DNA of 64,000 nucleotides from Cellulosimicrobium cellulans (GCF_007679345.1 NZ_VEGH01000003.1:1-64000); one strand, 5' to 3'; positions 52,353-60,669 are shown, counted from the first letter of the stretch. The notes: generated by a model from the letters alone, not told the origin. Translations and numbers: made by a program.

Positions 52353-53384
52353 TCAGCGCGCCAGGCGCTCGACCGCCCCGGCGAACACCGGCGGCAGCCG
52401 CACCGCCGCCGGCACCAGGGCGCCGCGCAGCGGCGACGTCGCCACGGCCACCAGCGTCGAGGTCAGCAGCCGGTAGTCGCGGGTGGCGGCCGCCCAGGCC
52501 CGCTCGTACCCCGCGGGGTCGTCCAGGTGCGCCACGGCGGCGACCGCCTGCGCGAACCCGAGCCGCAGCCCCTCGCCGGTGAGCGCGTCGACGTACCCCG
52601 ACGCGTCGCCGACGAGCCGCACCCGGCCCGCCGTCCGGGCCCGCGTGCGCTGCCGCAGCGGGCCGGCGCCGCGGTCGGCGGCGTCGACCGGGGCCCCCGC
52701 GAGCCGGTCGGCGAGGGCGGGCATGGCGGCCAGCTCGGCGTCGACGTCGACGGGCGCCGGCCCGAGCAGCGCCACGCCGACGAGCCCGGGGCCGACCGGG
52801 GTCACGTACGCCTCGGCGCGCCGGCCCCAGTGCACCTCGACGAGGTCGGTCCACGGGGCGGTCCGGTAGTGGCGGCGGACGCCGAACCGCCGGGCGGGCC
52901 CGCCGCGCGGCGCCGCCTCGAGCCCCGCGAGCCGCCGGACCGTCGAGTGCAGCCCGTCGCACCCGAGCAGCCACCGGGCCCGCACCCCGGCCGCCGTCAC
53001 GCCGCCGCCGTCCTGGGCGAGCGTCCCGACCCGGCCGGCCAGCCGCTGCACCCCCGCCGCCTCGGCCCGCTCCGCCAGCGCCGCGTGCAGGACGGTGCGG
53101 CGCACGCCGCGGCCCGGCGACCCGGCGAACCGGTGCTCGGCGCGCAGGTCGTCCCGGACGTACGCGATCCCGGCGAGCGGGCGCCCGGCCGGGTCGACGT
53201 CCCACCGCCGCAGCAGGTCGACGGCCCGCGGCATGAGGCCCTCGCCGCACGCCTTGTCCACGGGGGTGCCGCGGGGCTCGACCACGAGCGCGGACAGCCC
53301 GGCGCGCCGAGCCTCCAGGGCCGCCGCCAGCCCCACCGGGCCGCCGCCGACGACCAGCACGTCGACGTCGGGGGAGCCGGTCAC
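52353..53384 (-). CDS. FAD-dependent oxidoreductase, geranylgeranyl-reductase-like
   Basis: A 343-residue flavoprotein of the GR2/PHBH class. VDVLVVGGGPVGLAAALEARRAG binds the FAD ADP part, DKACGEGLMPRAVDLLRRW is the region conserved in geranylgeranyl reductases (Cys-Gly-Glu), and VRLVGDASGYVDALTGEGLRLGFAQA is the second FAD motif. It could reduce a prenyl chain or hydroxylate an aromatic ring. In this cluster, after UbiA, type III PKS and a methyltransferase-like gene, either step on a polyketide lipid is reasonable. GTG 53384 overlaps the preceding stop by four bases. Confidence 0.85.
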   Translation of the reverse strand: MTGSPDVDVLVVGGGPVGLAAALEARRAGLSALVVEPRGTPVDKACGEGLMPRAVDLLRRWDVDPAGRPLAGIAYVRDDLRAEHRFAGSPGRGVRRTVLHAALAERAEAAGVQRLAGRVGTLAQDGGGVTAAGVRARWLLGCDGLHSTVRRLAGLEAAPRGGPARRFGVRRHYRTAPWTDLVEVHWGRRAEAYVTPVGPGLVGVALLGPAPVDVDAELAAMPALADRLAGAPVDAADRGAGPLRQRTRARTAGRVRLVGDASGYVDALTGEGLRLGFAQAVAAVAHLDDPAGYERAWAAATRDYRLLTSTLVAVATSPLRGALVPAAVRLPPVFAGAVERLAR

Positions 53385-53935
53385 CGTCCCGGTGCGGGCA
53401 CGGGGTCGCCGCCCCCGCCCGCCGCCCGCAGGGCGCGCTCCTCGGCGGGGATCCGGAACCCGAGCAGCAGCACGGCGTTCAGCACCGTGAAGGCGGCCGC
53501 GGTCACCCAGGCGGTGTGCACCAGCGGCAGCGCGATGCCCTCGACGACGACCGCGACGTAGTTGGGGTGCGGGATCCACCGGTAGGGGCCGCGGTCGACC
53601 AGGGGCAGGCCGGGAACCACGATGACCCGGGTGTTCCACCGCGGCCCGAGCGTCGCGATGCACCACCAGCGCAGGGCCTGGCTCGCCAGCACGAGCACGA
53701 ACGCCGGCCAGCCGAGCCAGGGCAGGAACGGCCGGTCGGCCAGGTGGGCCTCCAGCACGCAGGCGAGCAGCAGGCCCGTGTGCAGCGCGACCATCGGCGG
53801 GAAGTGCCCGCGCCCGGACTCGACGCCGCCGCGCGCGAACGACCAGCGCGCGTTGCGGGAGGAGACGACGAGCTCGACGAGCCGCTCGACGGCCGTGAGC
53901 GCGACCAGGACGTCGAACCACACCAGCGAGGTCAC
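53381..53935 (-). CDS. Isoprenylcysteine carboxyl methyltransferase-like membrane protein
   Basis: A 184-residue protein with four to five transmembrane helices. The ICMT-type C-terminal motif is present: TLGPRWNTRVIVVPGLPLVDRGPYRWIPHPNYVAVVVE, with RGPYxxxxHPNY as SAM-binding core, and IPAEERAL at the end. In bacteria such proteins often sit next to type III PKS genes (the BpsB/SrsB type) and O-methylate alkylpyrones or alkylresorcinols. GTG 53935 overlaps the PKS stop by four bases, and its stop overlaps the oxidoreductase start, indicating one translationally coupled unit. Confidence 0.87.
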   Translation of the reverse strand: MTSLVWFDVLVALTAVERLVELVVSSRNARWSFARGGVESGRGHFPPMVALHTGLLLACVLEAHLADRPFLPWLGWPAFVLVLASQALRWWCIATLGPRWNTRVIVVPGLPLVDRGPYRWIPHPNYVAVVVEGIALPLVHTAWVTAAAFTVLNAVLLLGFRIPAEERALRAAGGGGDPVPAPGR

Positions 53936-55011
53936 GACGCCGCCCCGGGCCAGCGCAGCGCGACCAGCTCGGCGCCGACCCCGGGCCCGAACGCCAGGAC
54001 GGCGCCGAGGGCGCCCGGGTCGGGCGGCGGTCCGGCGAGCACGTCGGCCAGCACGTGCAGCACGGCGGCCGAGGACAGGTTGCCCGCCCGGGCGAGCACG
54101 GCGCGGGACCCCGCGAGCGCCGCCGGGTCGAGGCCGAGCGCGTCCTGGACCGCGTCCAGGATCTTCGGACCGCCCGGGTGCACCACCCAGCGCGCGACGT
54201 CCGGGGCCCCCGCGCCGAGCGGCGCGAGCAGGGCGGCGACGTCCGGGGCGGCGTGCGCGGCCACGGTGCCCGCCATCCCGCCGGACAGCACGATGCGGAA
54301 GCCCGACCCGCCGACCTGCCACCCGAGGTCGTGCTCGGTCCCCGGGTAGAGCGCGCTCCGCGCACCGACGACCTCGGGGCCGTCCAGGCCGAGCGCGGCC
54401 GCCCGGCGGTCGCCGACCAGCACCGCCGCGGCCGCGCCGTCGCCGAACAGCCCGCTGGCGACCAGGTTCGCGGTCGAGTCGTCGTCGTGCTGCAGGGTGA
54501 GCGAGCAGAGCTCCACCGACAGCAGCACCGCCACCTCGTCCGGGTGCCCGGCGAGGTGGTCGTCGACCCGGGCGAGACCCGCAGCCCCTCCCGCGCAGCC
54601 GAGGCCGAAGCTGGGGACGCGCCGCACGTCGGGCCGCAGCCCGAGCCGCCCGACGAGCAGCGCGTCGAGCGACGGCGCGGAGACGCCGGTGACGGTGGTG
54701 AAGAACAGGTGGTCGACGTCGGCGGGCCGCAGCCCCACCGCGCCGAGCGCGTCGGTGACGGCGCGCGCGGCGAGCTCCAGCCCCTCGCGGAGGAACACGT
54801 CGTTGGTCTCGCCGAACGACGTCAGCCCGGCGTACTTCTCCAGCGGCAGCACCGTGTGCCGGGTGCCGATGCCGCTGGACGCGTGCACGCGCTCCAGGAG
54901 CGCGCGGCGCCGGGGGTCCCGGGTCACCAGCCCCGCCACCTCCGCGGTGATCTCGGCCTGCGGGTAGACGTGCTCGGGGAGCACGGGGGCGACGGCCGCG
55001 ATGCGGGACAT
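53932..55011 (-). CDS. Type III polyketide synthase
   Basis: A 359-residue chalcone/stilbene-synthase-fold enzyme. The triad Cys139 (FGLGCAGGAAG), His278 (WVVHPGGPKIL) and Asn311 (AGNLSSAAV) is complete. It condenses a CoA- or ACP-bound starter with malonyl-CoA units and cyclises the chain, usually to an alkylpyrone or alkylresorcinol in actinobacteria. Starter length cannot be read. Start ATG 55011. It lies 77 bp downstream of the UbiA gene on the same strand and is coupled by a GTGA overlap to the methyltransferase-like gene. Confidence 0.93.
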   Translation of the reverse strand: MSRIAAVAPVLPEHVYPQAEITAEVAGLVTRDPRRRALLERVHASSGIGTRHTVLPLEKYAGLTSFGETNDVFLREGLELAARAVTDALGAVGLRPADVDHLFFTTVTGVSAPSLDALLVGRLGLRPDVRRVPSFGLGCAGGAAGLARVDDHLAGHPDEVAVLLSVELCSLTLQHDDDSTANLVASGLFGDGAAAAVLVGDRRAAALGLDGPEVVGARSALYPGTEHDLGWQVGGSGFRIVLSGGMAGTVAAHAAPDVAALLAPLGAGAPDVARWVVHPGGPKILDAVQDALGLDPAALAGSRAVLARAGNLSSAAVLHVLADVLAGPPPDPGALGAVLAFGPGVGAELVALRWPGAAS

Positions 55012-55088
55012 GCCACGATGCTGCCCTCCGCGCCTCGCGGCCGCGACCGGTCGGCCCGCGCGGGCCCGGGCGCGGGCCGGCGGACGCG

Positions 55089-55937
55089 TCACCCCTGCAC
55101 GACCAGCAGGACGACCGCGACGGCGGCGACGGCCATCGCGGCCCCGAACGGCCACCGGCTCGCGGGCCGCGCGAGGCCCACCGCGGCGCCGGACGCGGCC
55201 AGCCCCACCGCGAGCGCGAGGCCGGCCACGGTTGCGGCCCCGGGCGCCCCCGGCGGCCCGAGCGCGACCACGGTGACCGCGGCGAGCAGGATGCACGCCG
55301 CGCCGGACGCGGTCCGCCGCCGCCCGAGCCGGTGCGGCAGCCCGCGCACGCCGGTCGCGGCGTCGTCCTCCAGGTCGGGGAGCACGTTCGCGAGGTGCGC
55401 GCCGACCCCCAGCAGCGCCCCGCCGGCGGTGACCCACCACGGCCCCAGCACGTCCCCGCCGGGCACCCCGAGGGTCGCGACCGACGGCAGCCCGCCGAAC
55501 GCGACGGCGTAGGGGAGCCAGGACCAGACGGTCGACTTGAGGCGGGCGTTGTACGCCCACGCGATCGCGACCAGCGCGAGGTGCAGCAGCGCCGCGGCGG
55601 GCCCGAGGGCGAGGGAGAGCGCCGCGCACGCGGCGAGGGCCAGCAGCGCGGCACGGCGCAGCGCGGCGACGGTCACGGTCCCGGCGACCACCGGTTTGTC
55701 CCGGCGCCCCACCGCGAGGTCCCGGTCCGCGTCGATCCAGTCGTTCGACCAGCCGACCGAGAGCTGGCCCGCCAGGACGGCGGCGGCCACCAGCAGCGCG
55801 CGGCCCGCGGCCGCACCGGCCGCGCCCCCGGCGTAGGCGCCGGCGAACACGGTGACCGCGAACGCGGGCGGGGCGTGGGCGGCACGGACCAGCGCGGCGG
55901 CGCGCAGCGCGGTCGTGGGTGCGGCTGCCGGCGGCAT
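55089..55937 (-). CDS. UbiA-family prenyltransferase
   Basis: A 282-residue membrane prenyltransferase with about eight to nine helices. The first Asp-rich motif NDWIDADRD and the second DLEDDAATG bind magnesium and the prenyl diphosphate. KPVVAGTVT and YNARLKSTVWSWLPYAVAF are also conserved. It transfers an isoprenyl chain to an aromatic acceptor. Next to a type III PKS the acceptor may be a resorcinol or pyrone, though menaquinone- or heme-type acceptors are used by other family members. AGGAGG lies just before ATG 55937. It heads the cluster. Confidence 0.87.
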   Translation of the reverse strand: MPPAAAPTTALRAAALVRAAHAPPAFAVTVFAGAYAGGAAGAAAGRALLVAAAVLAGQLSVGWSNDWIDADRDLAVGRRDKPVVAGTVTVAALRRAALLALAACAALSLALGPAAALLHLALVAIAWAYNARLKSTVWSWLPYAVAFGGLPSVATLGVPGGDVLGPWWVTAGGALLGVGAHLANVLPDLEDDAATGVRGLPHRLGRRRTASGAACILLAAVTVVALGPPGAPGAATVAGLALAVGLAASGAAVGLARPASRWPFGAAMAVAAVAVVLLVVQG

Positions 55938-56021
55938 GGCCCTCCTCGCCCCGGGGCCCGCCGCGGCGGCGCGCCCGTGCAGCCGACCGTAGCCGGGCGG
56001 GGCGCGGGCGGCCCGGGGAGG

Positions 56022-56693
56022 TCAGGCGCGGACGCCGGCCACGGCGGTGCGGTGCGCGGGCGCGAGCAGCCCGTCCAGGAACGCGCAGACCCGGCCCGGG
56101 TCGTGCTGCAGCGTGGGCAGGGCCCCGACGATGGCGCGGGCGAGCACCCGGATCGGCACGTTGGCGTCGTTCGACGCCGCGCGCAGCACCCGGAACGCCG
56201 CCTCCGGGTCGAGCTCCCGGACGAACGCGACGACCCCGACGGCCTGGTCGATCGCCGACCGGCTCTCCGCGGCCGCGGCGATCGCCACCGTGGCGGCGGC
56301 CTGCGCGCGGTCGTCCACGACGTCGGTCAGGTCCACGAAGTAGCCCGCGACCTCGACCGGCCCGCCGAGCGGGGCCCGGCCCTGCCCCTCGCCGACGACG
56401 GCCACCACCCGCGCCCGGCCCCGTGCGTCCACGATGCGGTGCACGGCGGAGAACGCGCGGCCGGTGCGGCTCGCCGCGTCGAGCTCCGCGACCGCGCGCT
56501 CCCGCTCGTCCGGGTGGGCGTGGGCGAGCAGCAGCTCGGTGGTGGGGACCACCTCGTGCGGCGCGAAGCCGTGGATCGCGTACACCTCGTCCGACCACCA
56601 CCAGTGCTGCGTCGTGACGTCGAGCCGGTACGAGCCCGCATGCGTGCGGGCCCCGGGGCCCGGAGCACGCTCCGGGCCGGTGGTGGGGATCAT
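56022..56693 (-). CDS. PAS-ANTAR domain regulator
   Basis: A 223-residue regulator. A PAS fold comes first (DVTTQHWWWSDEVYAIHGF, HAHPDERERAVAELD, VHRIVDARGRARVVAVVGEG, VEVAGYFVDLTDV). The C-terminal ANTAR domain (AIDQAVGVVAFVRELDPEAAFRVLRAASNDANVPIRVLARAIV) binds paired hairpins in mRNA leaders and prevents termination. The PAS part should sense a ligand or redox state. ATG 56693 gives the usual PAS-ANTAR N-terminus. An in-frame GTG at 56825 overlaps the dinB stop by four bases and would add 44 Ala/Pro/Val residues; both are possible. Confidence 0.85.
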   Translation of the reverse strand: MIPTTGPERAPGPGARTHAGSYRLDVTTQHWWWSDEVYAIHGFAPHEVVPTTELLLAHAHPDERERAVAELDAASRTGRAFSAVHRIVDARGRARVVAVVGEGQGRAPLGGPVEVAGYFVDLTDVVDDRAQAAATVAIAAAAESRSAIDQAVGVVAFVRELDPEAAFRVLRAASNDANVPIRVLARAIVGALPTLQHDPGRVCAFLDGLLAPAHRTAVAGVRA

Positions 56694-56821
56694 GGGGCCG
56701 CCCCCGTTCGGGTCCCTGGCGCCCCGAGCGGTCGGCTCCACCCCGGGCACCGATGTTGCGACCGACGGTACGCGCGCGGGCACGACCGCGACACCCGGGG
56801 CGGCGGCCGGCGCACCGGGCG

Positions 56822-58063
56822 TCACGGCGGGTCCTCCGGGTCCTCCGGCAGCGTCGGCACCGCCAGCCCGGACCCGCGCCGGAGCAGCGCGCCGCGCACG
56901 ATCGCCCCGGTGCCGAACCGGTCGGCGACCGCGTCGACCGCGGCGTCCAGCCCGTCCGGGGCCGGCCCGTCCAGGTCCAGCTCCGGCTGCCAGTGGTCGT
57001 CCGGCTCCAGCCCGGTGAGCGCCACGCCCACCAGCGTGGTCCCGCGCTCGGTCAGCAGCGGCGCGGCCTCGGCGAGGAGCGCGCCGGCCGTCGCGCCGAT
57101 CTGGGCGCCCGACGCGGTGGCGAACGCGAACGAGCGGGACCGGGTGGCGGACGTGTAGTCGGCGAACCGCAGCCGCAGCACCACGGTCCGCGCGAGCCGG
57201 TGCCCGGCGCGCAGCCGCCGGCACACCCGGTCGACCAGGCCGAGCAGGGCGGCGCGCACCTGCGCGGGGTCGTGCGGGCCGCGGCCGAGCGCCCGCTGCG
57301 CACCGACCGACCCGCGCCGCCGCCCCGTCTCGACCCGGTCCGGGGTGCGCCCGTGCACGACGGCGTGCAGGTGCCGGCCCATGGCGGGCCCGAGCGCGTG
57401 CTCGAGGACCGACCGGGGGAGAGCGGCGACGTCCCCGGCGGTCCGGAGCCCGAACGCGTGCAGCCTGTCCGCCGTCACGGCGCCGACGCCCCACAGCACC
57501 TCCAGGGGCAGCGGGTGCAGGAACGCGTCCTCGCGGTCCGGGTCGACGAGGAGCAGCCCGTCGGGCTTGGCGACCCGGCTGGCGACCTTGGCGAGGAACG
57601 GCGTCCGGGCGACGCCGACGGTGATCGGCAGCCCGACCTCCTCCCGCACCCGCTCGCGGAGCCGCGCGCCCAGCCGGACCGGCGCCGCGTCGACGCGGTG
57701 CAGGCCGCGCACGTCCAGGAACGCCTCGTCGATCGACACGCCCTGCACCGCCGGCGTGGTGTCGCGGAAGATCGCGAAGACCGCACGGCTGGCGGCCGTG
57801 TACGCCTCGAACCGCGGTCGCACCACCACCAGCCCGGGGCACAGCGACCGGGCCTGCCGCGCGCTCATCGCGGTCCGGACGCCGCGGCGCTTCGCCTCGT
57901 AGGACGCCGCGAGCACCACGCCGCCCCCGACGGCCATCGGGCGCCGGCGCAGCCGGGGGTCGTCGCGCTGCTCCACGGAGGCGTAGAACGCGTCGAGGTC
58001 GGCGTGCAGGATCCCGGCGACGGGCGGGTCGAGCGGGTCGGGCGGGTCGGGCGGCGAGGGCAT
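56822..58063 (-). CDS. dinB: DNA polymerase IV (Y family)
   Basis: A 413-residue translesion polymerase. ILHADLDAFYASVEQRDDP carries metal ligand Asp22, and GVSIDEAFLD carries Asp112-Glu113. The steric loop VVLAASYEAKRRGVRTAMS follows the normal DinB pattern. A helix-hairpin-helix (GVGAVTADRLHAFGLRTAGDVAAL) and a little-finger domain complete it. It copies damaged DNA with low fidelity. I chose ATG 58063; a LexA box starts two bases upstream. The N-terminus has a Pro/Asp stretch before the catalytic domain. No beta-clamp motif is obvious at the C-terminus. Confidence 0.93.
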   Translation of the reverse strand: MPSPPDPPDPLDPPVAGILHADLDAFYASVEQRDDPRLRRRPMAVGGGVVLAASYEAKRRGVRTAMSARQARSLCPGLVVVRPRFEAYTAASRAVFAIFRDTTPAVQGVSIDEAFLDVRGLHRVDAAPVRLGARLRERVREEVGLPITVGVARTPFLAKVASRVAKPDGLLLVDPDREDAFLHPLPLEVLWGVGAVTADRLHAFGLRTAGDVAALPRSVLEHALGPAMGRHLHAVVHGRTPDRVETGRRRGSVGAQRALGRGPHDPAQVRAALLGLVDRVCRRLRAGHRLARTVVLRLRFADYTSATRSRSFAFATASGAQIGATAGALLAEAAPLLTERGTTLVGVALTGLEPDDHWQPELDLDGPAPDGLDAAVDAVADRFGTGAIVRGALLRRGSGLAVPTLPEDPEDPP

Positions 58064-58064
58064 G

Positions 58065-58078
58065 GAACACATGTTCGA
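58065..58078 (-). promoter_or_regulatory. LexA (SOS) box
   Basis: On the minus strand TCGAACATGTGTTC matches the Gram-positive/actinobacterial SOS consensus TCGAACNNNNGTTCGA except for the final two bases. It lies immediately before the dinB start codon, so LexA would block initiation or early elongation. Confidence 0.8.
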
Positions 58079-58105
58079 CCCGGGGTCTGACACCCCCGCC
58101 CGGTC

Positions 58106-58486
58106 CTACAGCGGCGGCCCGTCCATCCGGGTCGCCAGGAGGCCGGAGCCCAGGAGCGCGCCCAGGGCCGCGCCGCCCAGCCCGAAGCCCAGGGCGCCGA
58201 CGTCCCCCAGCGCGACCAGCCGCACCAGCGACGCCAGCAGCAGGGCGGCGCCCGCCAGCAGGGCCGCCAGCCCGAGCGCCGCGAGCAGCCCGTCGACGAA
58301 CGTCGCCCGGGTGGCCCCGGGGTCGAGCAGCCAGCCCGTGCCGAGCGCGGCGGCGGCGGCCAGGGGGAGCAACAGCGCGCCGCCCGGCCGGCCGAACCAG
58401 CCCGGGACGAGCAGCAGCACGGCGCCCGCCAGGGTGACGACGGCGAGCCAGCCGGAGGCGGTCGAGACGCCGGTGCGCGAGGCCAT
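58106..58486 (-). CDS. Small hydrophobic membrane protein, unknown function
   Basis: A 126-residue protein with four predicted transmembrane segments (GWLAVVTLAGAVLLLVPGW, ALLLPLAAAAALGTGWLL, GLLAALGLAALLAGAALLLASLV and GALGFGLGGAALGALLGSGLL). I recognise no family. Start ATG 58486. It lies between the anthranilate-synthase-like gene and dinB on the same strand, separated from both by non-coding gaps (about 100 and 40 bp). No link to either is evident. Confidence 0.6.
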   Translation of the reverse strand: MASRTGVSTASGWLAVVTLAGAVLLLVPGWFGRPGGALLLPLAAAAALGTGWLLDPGATRATFVDGLLAALGLAALLAGAALLLASLVRLVALGDVGALGFGLGGAALGALLGSGLLATRMDGPPL

Positions 58487-58507
58487 GGGAGGTCACGCTA
58501 GCGGGCG

Positions 58508-58576
58508 CGCCGCCGGGCCGCCGTCGCGCCGCCGCCGTCGCGCCGCCGCCGCGCCGCCGCCCCGCCGCCGTCGTCC
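58508..58576. repeat. GCC/GTC triplet-rich low-complexity run
   Basis: A run of CGCCGCCG and GTCGCGCCGCC units fills most of the 104-bp gap between two minus-strand genes. It can fold in many registers and may vary by slippage. No gene is seen in it. Confidence 0.7.
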
Positions 58577-58590
58577 GGTGCCGGCCGGTG

Positions 58591-60459
58591 TCACCCGGCG
58601 TCGGCCGCGGGGGCGAGGGCGTGGCCCACCAGCCGGCGCAGCGTCGCCAGCCCGTCGGAGGACAGCACGCTCTCCAGGTGCCCCTGCACGGAGGCGACGC
58701 GCGGGCCGCGCAGCGCGTGCACGACACCGGCGGGGTCGGCGGCCACGTCGAGCCCGAGCAGCGGCGTCCGGGCCTCCCCGGGCAGGTGCCGGGCGGCGAA
58801 CGTGTTGTAGAAGCCGATCGCCGGCCGCTCGCCGAACACGTCCACCTCCAGCCGCACGCCCTGGCGCGGGGCGGGCAGCGGCGCGACCGGCAGGCCGGCC
58901 TGGAGCGCGAGCACCTGGTGGCTCAGGCAGACCGCGAGCACCGGCGCGCCGGTGCCCAGCCGCCGCGCGAGCAGCGCGTGCAGGCGCGCCACCCGCGGGT
59001 CGTCGAGGCGGCGCGGGTCGCCGGGTCCGGGCCCGAGCACCAGCAGGTCGGCGTCGGCGTCGTCCGGCACGTCCTGCCACGGCACGACCCGGGCGTCGAG
59101 CCCGAGGTGCCGCAGCTGGTGGGCCAGCATCGTCGTGAACTGGTCCTCGGCGTCCACCACCAGGGCGGTGCGGCCCGCGACGGCCGGGTCCGGCTCGATC
59201 GCCTGGGGCCGCAGCCAGAACGCCGCGAGGCGGTCGTTGCGCGCGGCCAGCGCTGCCGCGACCCCCGGTTCGTCGGCCAGCACCGGGGCCCCGCCGCCGC
59301 CCACCGGCGCCACCGCCCCGATGGCGGTGAGCACCCCCGCGGCCTTCGCGTGCGTCTCGGCGACCTCGCCGTCGGGGGAGGAGTGCCGGACCAGCGTGGC
59401 GCCCACCGGCACGGTGACCCGGCCGGTGGCGTCCAGGTAGGCCGTGCGGATGAGGATGGGCGCGTCCACCTCGTACCCGGGCGCGCCGTCGGGCCGCGTC
59501 GTGCCGTCCGGCTCCAGCAGCGCCAGCACGCCCGAGTAGTAGCCGCGGGGCGTCGTCTCGTGCCGGGCGATCACCGCGCAGGCGTTGCCCATCGGCGACC
59601 CGGTGACCGTCGGCGCGAACATCGTCAGCCGCAGCACCTCCCGCACGTCGAGGTCGGTGCGGCCCTCGAGCACGTACTCGGTGTGCGTGAGCCGGGACAT
59701 CTGCGCCAGGTACGGCCCCAGGATGCGGCCGCCGTCGGGGCAGACGGCGCTCATCATCTTCATCTCCTCGTCGACCACCATGAACAGCTCCTCGCTCTCC
59801 TTGGTGTCGGCCAGGAAGGCGAGGAGCTCGGCGCCGGTCGGCTGCGCGGCGCCGTGCCGGAAGGTGCCGCTGATCGGGTTCATCCGCGCGACGCCCCCGG
59901 ACACGGACACGTGCCGCTCGGGGGTGGCGCCGGCCGCCGCGAGCCCGGGCGTCCGCACGGCGAACGTCCAGTAGGCGCCGGACTCGCGCTCCAGCAGCGC
60001 GCGGAACCAGCCGAGCACGGCCGGCCCGGGCGCGGCGTCGGTGCGGGCCACGAAGTCCCGGCGCAGCACGAAGTTCGCGCCCTCGCCGCGGCCGATCTCG
60101 TCCTCGATCACGGCCCGGACGCGGTCGGCGTACGTCGCGTCGTCGACGTCGAAGCCCACGGGCTCCACCGGCACGGCGGCGGGGAGCACCGCCAGCGCGT
60201 CGGCGAGCGGCACCCGCTCGCGGTCCCGGACGAGCAGGCAGCGCAGCGGGGCGCCGTCGTCGTGCGCGGCGAAGCCCCGCTCGCGGACCTGCCGGAACGG
60301 CACGAGCGCGAGCACCGTGCCGCCGTCGAGCGGCACGTCGGCCAGCCGGTCGACGTCGAGCACGTCGCCGACCAGGACGTCCAGCCAGTCCGCCCCGCGG
60401 CGGTGCAGCACCGCGAAGGGGGTGGCGTCGTCGTCGAGCAGGGAGCGGAGCAGGGTCAT
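58591..60459 (-). CDS. Fused anthranilate / aminodeoxyisochorismate synthase (TrpEG/PhzE-like)
   Basis: A 622-residue fusion of a chorismate-binding synthase (about 1-415) and a class I glutamine amidotransferase (about 430-622). The synthase has NPISGTFRHG, EEMKMMSAVC and RLTMFAPTVTGSPMGNA. The amidotransferase has the nucleophile Cys511 in VLAVCLSHQ, an LGPGPGDP oxyanion loop, and VQGHLESV in place of the usual QFHPES. PhzE makes 2-amino-2-deoxyisochorismate for phenazines, while close actinobacterial fusions make anthranilate. The Trp-Trp leader peptide upstream (60557-60592) argues for anthranilate and tryptophan. No other phenazine or trp gene is in the window. Start ATG 60459 has a weak ribosome site. 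Confidence 0.85.
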   Translation of the reverse strand: MTLLRSLLDDDATPFAVLHRRGADWLDVLVGDVLDVDRLADVPLDGGTVLALVPFRQVRERGFAAHDDGAPLRCLLVRDRERVPLADALAVLPAAVPVEPVGFDVDDATYADRVRAVIEDEIGRGEGANFVLRRDFVARTDAAPGPAVLGWFRALLERESGAYWTFAVRTPGLAAAGATPERHVSVSGGVARMNPISGTFRHGAAQPTGAELLAFLADTKESEELFMVVDEEMKMMSAVCPDGGRILGPYLAQMSRLTHTEYVLEGRTDLDVREVLRLTMFAPTVTGSPMGNACAVIARHETTPRGYYSGVLALLEPDGTTRPDGAPGYEVDAPILIRTAYLDATGRVTVPVGATLVRHSSPDGEVAETHAKAAGVLTAIGAVAPVGGGGAPVLADEPGVAAALAARNDRLAAFWLRPQAIEPDPAVAGRTALVVDAEDQFTTMLAHQLRHLGLDARVVPWQDVPDDADADLLVLGPGPGDPRRLDDPRVARLHALLARRLGTGAPVLAVCLSHQVLALQAGLPVAPLPAPRQGVRLEVDVFGERPAIGFYNTFAARHLPGEARTPLLGLDVAADPAGVVHALRGPRVASVQGHLESVLSSDGLATLRRLVGHALAPAADAG

Positions 60460-60604
60460 CGCGGGAGCCGTTCGGTCGGGGACCGGGTGGTCCCGCCGCG
60501 CCCGCGGCCACGACCACCCGGATCAGGGGCGGTCGTCGACGCGTCGAGGGGTCCGCCTAGGAGGCGGGCCACCAGCTCTGCGTCGTGAACATGCGCCCAC
60601 GGTA
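60460..60604 (-). promoter_or_regulatory. Promoter and trp-type attenuator leader
   Basis: A -10 hexamer TACCGT (60604-60599) ends six bases before the leader ATG at 60592, giving a leaderless start. Downstream, segment CCGGGTGGTC (60521-60512) can pair with GACCACCCGG (60492-60483), a 10-bp terminator-like stem. The same region can pair in the alternative ACGACC (60536-60531) with GGTCGT (60515-60510). The two foldings exclude each other, as in transcription attenuation. No T-run follows the last stem. Confidence 0.65.
60557..60592 (-). CDS. Tryptophan-rich leader peptide MFTTQSWWPAS
   Basis: An 11-residue open frame with two consecutive Trp codons (60574-60569) ends at TAG. It precedes a fused anthranilate-synthase-type gene by 97 bp. 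Streptomyces has a comparable leader (MFxxxxxWWW type) before its fused anthranilate synthase. Stalling of ribosomes at the Trp codons under tryptophan shortage would change hairpin choice downstream. Confidence 0.75.
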   Translation of the reverse strand: MFTTQSWWPAS

Positions 60605-60636
60605 CTGCACGCCCGGCCCGCGACGGCCGGGGGTTG

Positions 60637-60660
60637 ATAGGCAACCGTACGGTTGCCTAT
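60637..60660. promoter_or_regulatory. 24-bp perfect palindromic operator over the arsR-type promoter
   Basis: ATAGGCAACC (60637-60646), GTAC, then GGTTGCCTAT (60651-60660) is a perfect palindrome. Its right end forms the -10 hexamer TATGGT (60658-60663), which ends six bases before GTG 60670. A dimeric ArsR-type repressor bound here would block its own transcription. Confidence 0.75.
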
Positions 60661-60669
60661 GGTGGCGCC

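Noticed and set aside
58591-60459. Phenazine biosynthesis cluster based on the PhzE-like gene
   Set aside because: No phzD, phzF, phzA/B or phzG homologue is nearby, and the Trp leader peptide points to anthranilate.
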